The notes beneath the pieces are model-generated. The model did no database searches and was not told the origin of the DNA. It saw nothing but the letters and a program-made list of their open reading frames with translations. Below are positions 43,207 to 52,152 of a stretch of 64,000 bases of DNA, piece after piece. A program made the translations under genes and the position numbers. The first letter of the stretch is position 1; the number at the start of each line of letters is the position of its first letter. The stretch spans positions 532,613 to 596,612 of the forward strand of contig JAEPMI010000008.1 of the NCBI GenBank assembly GCA_017644045.1, given 5' to 3'. Source of the DNA: Deltaproteobacteria bacterium. Its GTDB lineage: Bacteria; Myxococcota_A; Polyangia; Polyangiales; Houyiibacteriaceae.

Positions 43207-45276
43207 ATGCGCTCGCTCGACACCGCCGCCCTGGCCCAATTCTGGATCCTCACGCTCGCGCTCGCTCTCGGCGGCTGCGGCGACGACGACACCACCGCCA
43301 TGGACGCCGGTCTCGACGCCGGCCCGCTCGACATGGGCGACCCCGGGCTGCCCGACGGCTCCATCCCCTGCACCACCGACGACGACTGCGACGACGAGAT
43401 CGCCTGTACCCGCGACATCTGCGACGACCGCGGCATCTGCGTCTATCGGGTCGAGCCCGCCGTCTGCGATGACGGCATCTTCTGCAACGGCACCGAGGTC
43501 TGCGACCCCATCGATGGCTGCCTCCCGGGCGTGCCCGAGACCTGCAACGACGACGACGTCTGCACCATCGACCGCTGCGACGAGGAGGCGAAGCTCTGCC
43601 GTCGCACGAGCCGCGACTTCGACGAGGACGGGGAGGCCGACTGGTTCTGCGAGGGTGGCACCGACTGCGACGACCGCGACCCGACGCGCGGCACCACCAT
43701 CAACGAGGTCTGCGAAGACGGCATCGACAACGACTGCGACGAGGACATCGACGAGGCCGAGTGCGGCGCGGTTCGTTACGACGCCTGCGACGACCCGCTC
43801 GACGTCTCGGCCGGCGGCTTCTTCGAGCTGACCAGCCTCGGCGCGATCCCCGACTACGAGCTCGGCTGTGCTCCCTCGGGCCGCCGCGACCTCGTGCTCA
43901 CCTTCGACCTCACCGAGGCCCAGGACGTCACCGTCCGAGCCGAGGGCCGGAGCATCACCTACGTCGCGCTCCGCTCGACCTGCGACGACCGCAGCTCCGA
44001 GCTCGAGTGCAACAGCGGCTTCCCCGGCGCGGTGCGCCGCCGCGCGCTCCCCGCGGGTCAGTACTTCATCCTGGTCGCCGACATCGGCGGTGACGTGGGC
44101 GTGGAGGTCGTCTTCCAGGACCCGACCGATCCGCCGACGAACGAGTCCTGCGCGATGCCGCTCGACGTCTCCGCCGGCGGCACCTTCCCGGGCTCGCTGG
44201 TCGACGTCGACGACGACGTGACCACCAGCTGCGGCTCCACCAACGCGCCGGACCTGGTCTACACCTTCACCACCACCGAGGAGCGCGACGTGGTGGTCAG
44301 CGCCGCCTCGGTCTCCGGCGACTCGCTCTCGGTCGCCATCCAGCGCACCTGTGGCGACGAGGCGACCGACATGCGCTGCGTGCGCGGCTCCACGGCCGGC
44401 ACCCGCCTCCACCAGGTCCCGGCCGGCACGTACTTCGTGGTCGTCGAGGGCTCGTCCTCCCGCGAGAACGACTTCACGCTCGACATCGCCTTCGAGGCGC
44501 CGACTCCGCCGCCGGCGGGTGACCTCTGCTCGAACGCCATCCCGGTGACGGCACCCGCGACCATCACGGGCACCCTCGCGGACAAGCAAGACGACATCGA
44601 TCTGAGCTGCGGCTTCAACTACAAGGACATCGTCTACGAGGTGACGCTCACCGAGCGCTCCGACCTCGTGGTCGTCGCCGACGGCTCCGGCTCGTTCATG
44701 TACGTGGGCATCCAGGAGACCTGCGGCGTCGACGCGAGCCAGCTCCGCTGCACCTCCGGCAACCCGAGCCGCAGCCGGCTCCGCGACCTGGCGCCCGGCA
44801 CCTACTACGTGATCGTCGAGTCGTTCAGCGGCACGAGCTTCGAGCTGCAGATCGAGGCGTCCGAGCCGACCGTGCCCGTGCCGGTCACCGGCAACGACAC
44901 CTGCGAGACCGCCCACGTGATCCCCGCGACCGGTGGACTCTTCACCGGCACCACCGTCAGCGCGCTCCCGGACTACGAGACCGCCCTCTGCGGCAGCGGG
45001 GCGATGTCGAACGACGTCGCCTTCCGCCTCGACCTGACCGAGACCAAGCAGGTGGTCGCGACCACGGATGGGTCCGCGTTCGATACCGTGCTCCACATGC
45101 ACACCGGCATGTGCGTCTCCCTCGAAGAGGAAGCCTGCAACGACGACGGCGGCGAGGGCTCGACCAGCCGCATCGACCGGACGCTCAACGCCGGAACCCA
45201 CTACTTCATCGTGGATGGTTGGAGCAGCGGCCGAGCGGGCGACTACTTCTTCGAGGTCACGGTCGCCGATCCCTGA
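43207..45276 (+). CDS. Large lipoprotein with MopE-like motif and four PPC-like domains
   Basis: Protein of 689 aa. The ATG at 43207 starts a signal ending 'LALALGGC' (Cys24); in-frame upstream ATG/GTG codons give no better signal. Residues about 45-185 are Cys/Asp-rich ('CTTDDDCDDEIAC', 'CEDGIDNDCDEDIDEAEC', the MopE-type unit). Four beta-rich repeats follow, each with 'Lvyt..lt...dv.v...' and 'lpaGtYfivve', which resemble bacterial pre-peptidase C-terminal (PPC) domains. Calcium or glycan binding is typical, and the protein is presumably on the surface. A good intrinsic terminator follows at 45285. Confidence 0.8.
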   Translation: MRSLDTAALAQFWILTLALALGGCGDDDTTAMDAGLDAGPLDMGDPGLPDGSIPCTTDDDCDDEIACTRDICDDRGICVYRVEPAVCDDGIFCNGTEVCDPIDGCLPGVPETCNDDDVCTIDRCDEEAKLCRRTSRDFDEDGEADWFCEGGTDCDDRDPTRGTTINEVCEDGIDNDCDEDIDEAECGAVRYDACDDPLDVSAGGFFELTSLGAIPDYELGCAPSGRRDLVLTFDLTEAQDVTVRAEGRSITYVALRSTCDDRSSELECNSGFPGAVRRRALPAGQYFILVADIGGDVGVEVVFQDPTDPPTNESCAMPLDVSAGGTFPGSLVDVDDDVTTSCGSTNAPDLVYTFTTTEERDVVVSAASVSGDSLSVAIQRTCGDEATDMRCVRGSTAGTRLHQVPAGTYFVVVEGSSSRENDFTLDIAFEAPTPPPAGDLCSNAIPVTAPATITGTLADKQDDIDLSCGFNYKDIVYEVTLTERSDLVVVADGSGSFMYVGIQETCGVDASQLRCTSGNPSRSRLRDLAPGTYYVIVESFSGTSFELQIEASEPTVPVPVTGNDTCETAHVIPATGGLFTGTTVSALPDYETALCGSGAMSNDVAFRLDLTETKQVVATTDGSAFDTVLHMHTGMCVSLEEEACNDDGGEGSTSRIDRTLNAGTHYFIVDGWSSGRAGDYFFEVTVADP

Positions 45277-45284
45277 GACCGAAG

Positions 45285-45307
45285 CGCTCCCGATCCGGGA
45301 GCGTTTC
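45285..45307 (+). terminator. Intrinsic terminator
   Basis: CGCTCCCG (45285-45292) and CGGGAGCG (45296-45303) form an 8-bp GC stem with a 3-base loop, followed by TTTCT. It begins 8 bases after the stop of the large lipoprotein and separates it from ftsE. Confidence 0.7.
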
Positions 45308-45386
45308 TGACGGGACGGAGCCCCCCCGAGGCCACGGACCCGTCACTTTCTTGCCCCCGATCGATCGGGACCGGTATGCCGGAAAC

Positions 45387-46202
45387 ATGCCGGGAATGCC
45401 GAGAGATCCAGAGGACGACGAGGGCAAGGTGGTCCGTCCCTTTGCCTTCTTCCGAGCGGGCGCCCGCGCCGACGCGCGCGCCGCGCAGCGACCGATCCTG
45501 GTCTTCGACGGGGTCTACAAGTACTTCCGCGAAGACCAGCCGACCCTCAAGGACGTCTACCTCGAGGTCGAGCGGGGCGAGTTCGCGTTCATCACCGGGC
45601 CGAGCGGCGCCGGCAAGAGCACGCTCCTGCAGCTCGTGTACCGCAAGCACACGGTCGACCAGGGCCGCATCCTCTTCTGCGGGCGCGACATCGCCCGCCT
45701 CACGGACAAGTCGATCCCGTTCCTCCGGCGGAACCTCGGGATCGTCTTCCAGGACTTCAAGGTCATCCCGCACTGGACGGTCTTCGAGAACGTCGCCGTC
45801 GCGCTGGAGATCCTCGCGATGCCCCGCCGGCTGGTCCGCTCTCGGGTCGCCGAGGCGCTCGAGCGCGTGGGTCTGGCGGGGCGCGGCCAGGAACGCACCG
45901 AGTCGCTCAGCGGTGGCGAGCAGCAGCGGGTCGCCGTGGCCCGCGCCATCGTCACCGAGCCGGCGCTCATTCTCGCGGACGAGCCGACGGGCAACCTCGA
46001 TCCCCACCTGGCGATCGACATCCTGACGCTCTTCGAAGAGATCAACGACACCGGCACGACGGTGCTCTTCGCGACCCACGATCACAGCCTGATCGCGAGC
46101 CGCGACCACCGGATCATCTCGATCGACGAGGGCCGGGTCATCGAAGCGCGGACCGGTCTCCGGTCCTGGGGCACCACGGGCGTACACGCGGCGGTCGGCT
46201 GA
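45387..46202 (+). CDS. ftsE: Cell division ATP-binding protein FtsE
   Basis: Protein of 271 aa from the ATG at 45387 (a second ATG at 45396 is possible). ABC ATPase: Walker A 'GPSGAGKST' (71-79), 'NLGIVFQDFKVIPHWTVFENV' (Q loop with the FtsE-type 'vFQDfkli..rtv.eNVa', boundaries approximate), signature 'LSGGEQQR', Walker B 'LILADEP', 'THDH' switch. The ~35-residue N-terminal extension is longer than in E. coli FtsE. It partners FtsX at the inner membrane, and ATP hydrolysis drives periplasmic activation of cell-wall amidases during septation. Next genes: ftsX (41 bp later) and an EnvC-like gene. Confidence 0.9.
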   Translation: MPGMPRDPEDDEGKVVRPFAFFRAGARADARAAQRPILVFDGVYKYFREDQPTLKDVYLEVERGEFAFITGPSGAGKSTLLQLVYRKHTVDQGRILFCGRDIARLTDKSIPFLRRNLGIVFQDFKVIPHWTVFENVAVALEILAMPRRLVRSRVAEALERVGLAGRGQERTESLSGGEQQRVAVARAIVTEPALILADEPTGNLDPHLAIDILTLFEEINDTGTTVLFATHDHSLIASRDHRIISIDEGRVIEARTGLRSWGTTGVHAAVG

Positions 46203-46243
46203 GGGCACAGCCGGCGAACCAAGGATCATCGGGAGGCGAACGA

Positions 46244-47125
46244 GTGGATCTGAAATCGATGGTGGCGAGGGCGCGCCGCGGGCTTCGCGAGGAGCTGCGG
46301 CTCTACCTGGTGGCGGTCACCAGCTTGTCGGTGGCATTCCTCTGCGTCGGGGGCGCCTTGCTCGCGACGACCAACCTCTCGGCAGCCGCCGAGCGGTGGG
46401 GTGAGAGCGGCCGACTCAGCGTCTACCTGCGCGATGGCGCGCGGCCCGAAGACGTGACCCAGCTCCGCATGGTCCTCGAAGGACTTCCCGAGGTCGCCTC
46501 GGTCCAGAGCCTCAGCTCCGAGGACGCGCGGGGCATGTTCCTCGAGCAGTCCGAGGTCAGCAGCGACCTCGCGAGCCTGCCGGCGGAGGTCTTCCCGCCG
46601 AGCCTCGAGGTGGCCATCGCCGAGGGCACGCCCATCCAGCGCGTCGACGCGATCAGCGAGCGGGTGGGGCGCTTCCGCGCCGTCAGCGACGTCGAGACCT
46701 ACCGCTCCTTCTTCGATCGGCTCGGCTCGCTCGTGACGGCCGGGACCAACCTGGCCATCGTCATCGGGCTGCTGGTCCTGCTCTGCGTCTTCGCCGTGAT
46801 CGGCAACACGATCCGACTCGCGGTGGCGCGGCGCCGCAACGAGATCGAGGTGATGAAGCTCTGCGGCGCGACCGACAACTTCGTCCGCGGGCCCTTCGTG
46901 CTCGAGGGCACCTTCCAGGGCGCGATGAGCGCGGTCCTCGCGGTCCTCGCCCTGGGTGTGCTCTTCACGACGGTGCGCGGCTCCATCGACGCGAGCCTCG
47001 CCGAGCTCATGGGTACCCGCGCGGTGTTCCTTCCGGCCTGGATGCTCTTCGCGATCATCGCCGCCGGCGCCATCGCGGGCGCGGCCGGCAGCGCGCTCTC
47101 CCTCCGCCGCTACCTGACCGTTTGA
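46244..47125 (+). CDS. ftsX: Cell division protein FtsX
   Basis: Protein of 293 aa with a GTG start after GGGAGG. Topology is that of FtsX: one helix near residues 20-45 ('LYLVAVTSLSVAFLCVGGAL'), a periplasmic domain (about 50-160) with 'LSVYLRDGARPEDVTQLRMV', then three helices ('LAIVIGLLVLLCVFAVIG', 'AMSAVLAVLALGVLFTTV' and 'WMLFAIIAAGAIAGAAG'). Conserved 'IRLAVARRRNEIEVMKLCGATDNFVRGPFV' (quoted with gap across the loop) is diagnostic. It carries the signal from FtsE to a periplasmic hydrolase or activator, probably the next protein. Its stop overlaps that gene's start (TGATG). Confidence 0.92.
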   Translation: MDLKSMVARARRGLREELRLYLVAVTSLSVAFLCVGGALLATTNLSAAAERWGESGRLSVYLRDGARPEDVTQLRMVLEGLPEVASVQSLSSEDARGMFLEQSEVSSDLASLPAEVFPPSLEVAIAEGTPIQRVDAISERVGRFRAVSDVETYRSFFDRLGSLVTAGTNLAIVIGLLVLLCVFAVIGNTIRLAVARRRNEIEVMKLCGATDNFVRGPFVLEGTFQGAMSAVLAVLALGVLFTTVRGSIDASLAELMGTRAVFLPAWMLFAIIAAGAIAGAAGSALSLRRYLTV

Positions 47126-48171
47126 TGCGCACCCCGATCCCGACTCGACGCTCCGCCCACGGCAAGAAGCGCCGCAGCCTGCTCCGGCGCCGCGGCTGGA
47201 TGATGGCGCCGCTCGCGCTCCTGCTGATGGGTCTCCCCGCGGTGGCCCAGCCGAGCGTGCTCGCGCCGACCCGGCCGATCCCGGACGCGCAGCTGGCGCT
47301 CGCCCCGACTCCAGTGGACGCCGAGCTCGAGGCGCTGCAGCAGGCCGCCGAGGCGGCCACCGTCGAGAAGGACGCGCTCCACACCGAGGTCGAACAGCTC
47401 CGGGAGCGCCGCGAGCGGGTCGAGGACAGCCTTCACCGCCGGGCCCGCGCGCTCTACCGCATGCGTCGCGCCGGCATGCTCCCCGTCGCCGGTGGCTTCG
47501 ACGCCATGCTCTCGCACCTCGGCCGGATGAAGCGCCTCGAGCGGATGGTCCAGGGTGACCTCCGCTCGGTCGCGTACCTGGACCGCCGCGCGACCGCGCT
47601 CGAAGGCGCCATCGCCGACGCGGAGCGCGAGGCCGAGCTCAAGGCGCGCCAGCTCGAGCAGCTCGCCGAGCAGCGCCGCCTGGAAGCGGGCCGCGCGCGC
47701 ACCGCCGATCTCTTCGCCGACCTCGTCGACCCGAGCGTTCGGCTGCCGGTCACCGCCCAGGGCAACGCGGACGGCTACGGCCTGCGAGTGCACGGCGCGC
47801 AGCAGGTGCGCTTCGATGCGCAGCGCGGTCGCCTTCGCCTCCCGGTCGCGGCCGGTGGCGCCGTTCGCGACGCGACTCGCGAAGACGGGTCGGGCCTCGA
47901 GTTCGTCGCTCGCGCCGGCGCGCGCGTCGAGGTCGTCAGCGAGGGCCGCGTCGCCTTTGCGCGCCGCTACGGGGTCTACGGAACGATGGTCGTCATCGAC
48001 CACGGCGACGGCTACTTCACCGTCTATGCCGGCCTCGCGCGCCTGGACGTCACCGCCGGTGAGCCGGTGGTGCTCGGCCAGACGCTGGGCGCGGTCGGCA
48101 ACGACCCCCTCTACTTCGAGATCCGCCGCGGCACGCGCAGCCTCGACCCCCACGAGTGGGTCGGCATCTGA
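47125..48171 (+). CDS. EnvC-like murein hydrolase activator, degenerate LytM (M23) domain
   Basis: Protein of 348 aa. The start overlaps the ftsX stop by one base. A signal or anchor segment 'GWMMAPLALLLMGLPAVAQ' is followed by a long coiled coil (about 55-200, 'ELEALQQAAEAATVEKDALH' and onward) and a C-terminal LytM/M23 domain (about 250-345). The M23 zinc ligands are lost: the usual 'HLHFE' end reads 'DPLYFEIRRG' and the first His...Asp pair is absent. This is the state seen in EnvC and NlpD, which activate amidases instead of cutting peptidoglycan. With FtsEX upstream it very probably regulates septal cell-wall splitting. No amidase is in the window. Confidence 0.85.
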   Translation: MRTPIPTRRSAHGKKRRSLLRRRGWMMAPLALLLMGLPAVAQPSVLAPTRPIPDAQLALAPTPVDAELEALQQAAEAATVEKDALHTEVEQLRERRERVEDSLHRRARALYRMRRAGMLPVAGGFDAMLSHLGRMKRLERMVQGDLRSVAYLDRRATALEGAIADAEREAELKARQLEQLAEQRRLEAGRARTADLFADLVDPSVRLPVTAQGNADGYGLRVHGAQQVRFDAQRGRLRLPVAAGGAVRDATREDGSGLEFVARAGARVEVVSEGRVAFARRYGVYGTMVVIDHGDGYFTVYAGLARLDVTAGEPVVLGQTLGAVGNDPLYFEIRRGTRSLDPHEWVGI

Positions 48172-48194
48172 CGTCGCGAGAGGGAGCCTGAGCG

Positions 48195-48214
48195 GGGCGG
48201 GCTCATGCCCGCCC
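48195..48214. terminator. Possible bidirectional terminator
   Basis: GGGCGGGC (48195-48202) and GCCCGCCC (48207-48214) form a perfect stem with a TCAT loop between the convergent EnvC-like and cytochrome c genes. No T run on either side, so it may be only a GC hairpin. Confidence 0.4.
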
Positions 48215-48219
48215 GACGC

Positions 48220-48591
48220 TCACTGGAACATGCCGTACGTGGCCTGGAGGTGCGCCATGACGTTCTCCAGGTCCTCGTCGCTGATCTTGTCCGCGCCGAA
48301 GGCCGGCATGCGGTCCTCGCCCTCGCGGACGATCATGCGGGCTTCCGCCGCCGAAGCGCCGTGGCCCTGCAGGTCGGGGCCGACGCCCGGGTGGCAGCCG
48401 GCGCAGTTGTTGGCGAAGACCGCCTCGCCAGCGGCCGGGTCGCCGCCGATCGGGCCCTCATAGGCCGCGAGGGTCTCTCCGCCGCCGGTGCCTTCGTCGG
48501 TGCCATCGGTGGTGTCGTCGCCGCCACCGCCGCCACAAGCGAGGGCGAGCGTGAGGCCGAGGAAAGCGAGAAGTCGCGCAGTACGGGTCAT
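48220..48591 (-). CDS. Class I c-type cytochrome lipoprotein
   Basis: Protein of 123 aa. Lipobox 'LTLALAC' (Cys19), Gly/Asp/Thr-rich linker, then a compact cytochrome c domain: 'GEAVFANNCAGCHPGVGPDLQG' with the haem site CAGCH and an axial Met in 'DRMPAFG'. The final helix 'DLENVMAHLQATYG' matches the family. It is a small membrane-anchored electron carrier in the periplasm. The gene stands alone. A partner could be a respiratory complex elsewhere or the multihaem protein at 39958; there is no proof of either. Confidence 0.9.
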   Translation of the reverse strand: MTRTARLLAFLGLTLALACGGGGGDDTTDGTDEGTGGGETLAAYEGPIGGDPAAGEAVFANNCAGCHPGVGPDLQGHGASAAEARMIVREGEDRMPAFGADKISDEDLENVMAHLQATYGMFQ

Positions 48592-48681
48592 GGGGTTAGG
48601 TGCTCCGAGATGGGGGGATTGGCTCAGGAAAACTCCCGACCGGCCGGGTTGTACCAGCTTTGGCCGGCGGCGGCGTTACGA

Positions 48682-48704
48682 ATCCGGCGCGGAATCCGCC
48701 GGAT
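48682..48704 (-). terminator. Hairpin just after thiC
   Basis: ATCCGGCG (48682-48689) and CGCCGGAT (48697-48704) pair perfectly with a 7-base loop, 6 bases beyond the thiC stop. No strong T run follows on the minus strand. Probable transcription end for thiC. Confidence 0.5.
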
Positions 48705-48710
48705 CCGCGG

Positions 48711-50607
<1,897 letters not shown>

Positions 50608-50695
50608 ACGGGAGGACCCTAACGCAGAAACGCGAGGAACGCAGCCCAGGTGGAGCACGGGACGAAAAGACGAGTGAGTTCGCCGCCCTGCGTCT

Positions 50696-51133
50696 TCAGT
50701 CGCCGGCGAGCATGGCGTCGTAGCGCCGCTGCATCTCTTCCGGCGAGACCTCTTCGACCTTCTCGCCGATCATCCAACGGTGGCCGAAAGGATCGTACAC
50801 GGTCGCCGCGAGGTATCCGTAGAACTGTTGCTCCGGCTCACGGTCCACCGTTGCGCCGGCCTCGATGGCCTTCGCGAAGGCTGCCTTGCAGTCTGGAACG
50901 TGCAGGTCCAGCGCGACGGTGGTCCCGCCGCGTGCTTTCGGACCGAGGTAGTCCATCGAGGGGAACTCGCTCGCGAGCGAGAAGGTTCCGCCATCGGGCA
51001 GCTGCATCTCGGCGTGGCCGACGGCGTCGCCAGGCCCATCGAGGCGGAGGGTGATCGTGGCGCCGAACGCGCGCTCGTAGAAGGCCAGGGCGGCCGCGGC
51101 GTCGTCGACGATGAGGTAGGGCATCAGCTTCAT
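50696..51133 (-). CDS. VOC family protein (PhnB/glyoxalase-like)
   Basis: Protein of 145 aa from the ATG at 51133; the longer frame runs into the palindrome. It begins 'MPYLIVDDAAAALAFYERAFGA' (positions about 4-25) and contains 'HAEMQLPDGGTFSLAS' and 'YDPFGHRWMIGEKVE', typical of the PhnB-like vicinal oxygen chelate fold. Members bind a metal or small ligand and include dioxygenases, resistance and isomerase proteins; none can be singled out. Its upstream region is the 82-bp palindromic repeat. Confidence 0.85.
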   Translation of the reverse strand: MKLMPYLIVDDAAAALAFYERAFGATITLRLDGPGDAVGHAEMQLPDGGTFSLASEFPSMDYLGPKARGGTTVALDLHVPDCKAAFAKAIEAGATVDREPEQQFYGYLAATVYDPFGHRWMIGEKVEEVSPEEMQRRYDAMLAGD

Positions 51134-51190
51134 GCGCCCAGTCTGCAAAAGCGGGCTCGGCGCGTCTTGGACGAATTCGACCCACCCAAT

Positions 51191-51272
51191 GTGAACGGGG
51201 AAAGAACTCAAGAGCGTCCCTCGGGTGTACTTCTGCACCCGAGGGACGCTCTTGAGTTCTTTCCCCGTTCAC
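51191..51272. repeat. Long perfect palindrome, 37-bp arms
   Basis: Arms 51191-51227 and 51236-51272 are exact reverse complements, separated by the 8-base loop TACTTCTG. The outer part is GTGAACGGGGAAAGAACTC and the inner part GAGCGTCCCTCGGGTG. The module GAGGGACGCTCTTGAG followed by TTCTTTCC recurs at 63866-63889. It lies between the stop of the AraC-type gene (10 bp away) and the VOC gene start (57 bp away). It could be a terminator, an extragenic palindromic repeat or a mobile-element remnant. Confidence 0.85.
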
Positions 51273-51281
51273 AGAGTCCGC

Positions 51282-52109
51282 TCAGAGGGGGAGGAGCTCG
51301 GGGCTCGTCTGGGCGAGCAGCTCGCTCGGGCGCCAGCCGCCCGTGAGCTGGCGAACCTCGCGGACCATGTGCGACTGGTCGGCGTAGCCGAGCTCGGCGG
51401 CCAGGCTTCCGAACGTGGGCAGAGGCGCAGTCGCGGGCCCGGGCCCGCGCAGCCGTTCGACGAAGCGACGGAAGCGCACCAGTCGGCTCAGCTGCTTCGG
51501 CGTCAGTCCGAGGTCCCGGCGACAGAGCCGGCCGAGGTAGCCGTGGCTGTAGCCGCTCTCATCGACGAGCTCCGCGATGGGGCGATTGCCGCCCGCCGCC
51601 TCGACGGCGTCCAGCAGCCACTGCGCGACGCGTAGGTCGGTGTTGACGCGCTCGAGCCGCCGTTCGAAGAAGGCGGTGGTCAGGTCGAAGCGGCTCGGCC
51701 AGTCGGGGCAGTCCGCCAGTCGTTCGGCCAGCTCGTCCGCGCCCAGGTCCTCGAGGGGCACCACCTCGCCCTCGAGCTCCGATGCATCGACCCCGAAGAG
51801 CGCGCGTGCTCCGAGAGCGCTCAGGTCGACCTGCAGTCCGTGTTGGCGTCGGCGGAAACGGGTCGCGACCGGGAGCCCTCCGATGCCCGCGACGAACCCT
51901 CGAGGGAAGGGCCGGGTGTTCGGGCCGAGCCGGAGCGCTGGTTCGAGCTCCACGATCATCACCAGGCCCGGGAAGGGGAGCTCTCGCCGAACGACCTCGG
52001 CGGGCGCCTCTTCGAGGTAGCCGGCGTAGCTGCGAACGAAGGGCGTGAGGTGTGCGGGTGGGGCGCAGGGTAGGTAGCGCCACCGGAGCTCTCCGATCTG
52101 GCCTTCCAT
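51282..52109 (-). CDS. AraC family transcriptional regulator
   Basis: Protein of 275 aa from the ATG at 52109 (GTG codons three and one codon earlier are possible). The C-terminal ~100 residues form two helix-turn-helix units: 'RPIAELVDESGYSHGYLGRLCRRDLGLTPKQL' (first unit, quoted as a region) and 'FGSLAAELGYADQSHMVREV', ending in 'GWRPSEL', as in AraC/XylS proteins. The N-terminal ~165 residues are the DUF6597-like sensor region ('YLPCAPPAHLTPFVRSYAGY'). Target and effector are unknown. The long palindrome lies just after its stop. Confidence 0.85.
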   Translation of the reverse strand: MEGQIGELRWRYLPCAPPAHLTPFVRSYAGYLEEAPAEVVRRELPFPGLVMIVELEPALRLGPNTRPFPRGFVAGIGGLPVATRFRRRQHGLQVDLSALGARALFGVDASELEGEVVPLEDLGADELAERLADCPDWPSRFDLTTAFFERRLERVNTDLRVAQWLLDAVEAAGGNRPIAELVDESGYSHGYLGRLCRRDLGLTPKQLSRLVRFRRFVERLRGPGPATAPLPTFGSLAAELGYADQSHMVREVRQLTGGWRPSELLAQTSPELLPL

Positions 52110-52152
52110 CACCGGCACGCCGAGAGGGTAGCCGGGGAAGGGCCCAACCGCC

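Noticed and set aside
43162..45201. 679-residue open frame opposite the large lipoprotein
   Set aside because: Antisense shadow of a protein with a lipobox and regular beta repeats.
47125..48171. Active M23 endopeptidase
   Set aside because: The zinc-binding His of the HxH motif and the first His/Asp pair are not present in the LytM domain.
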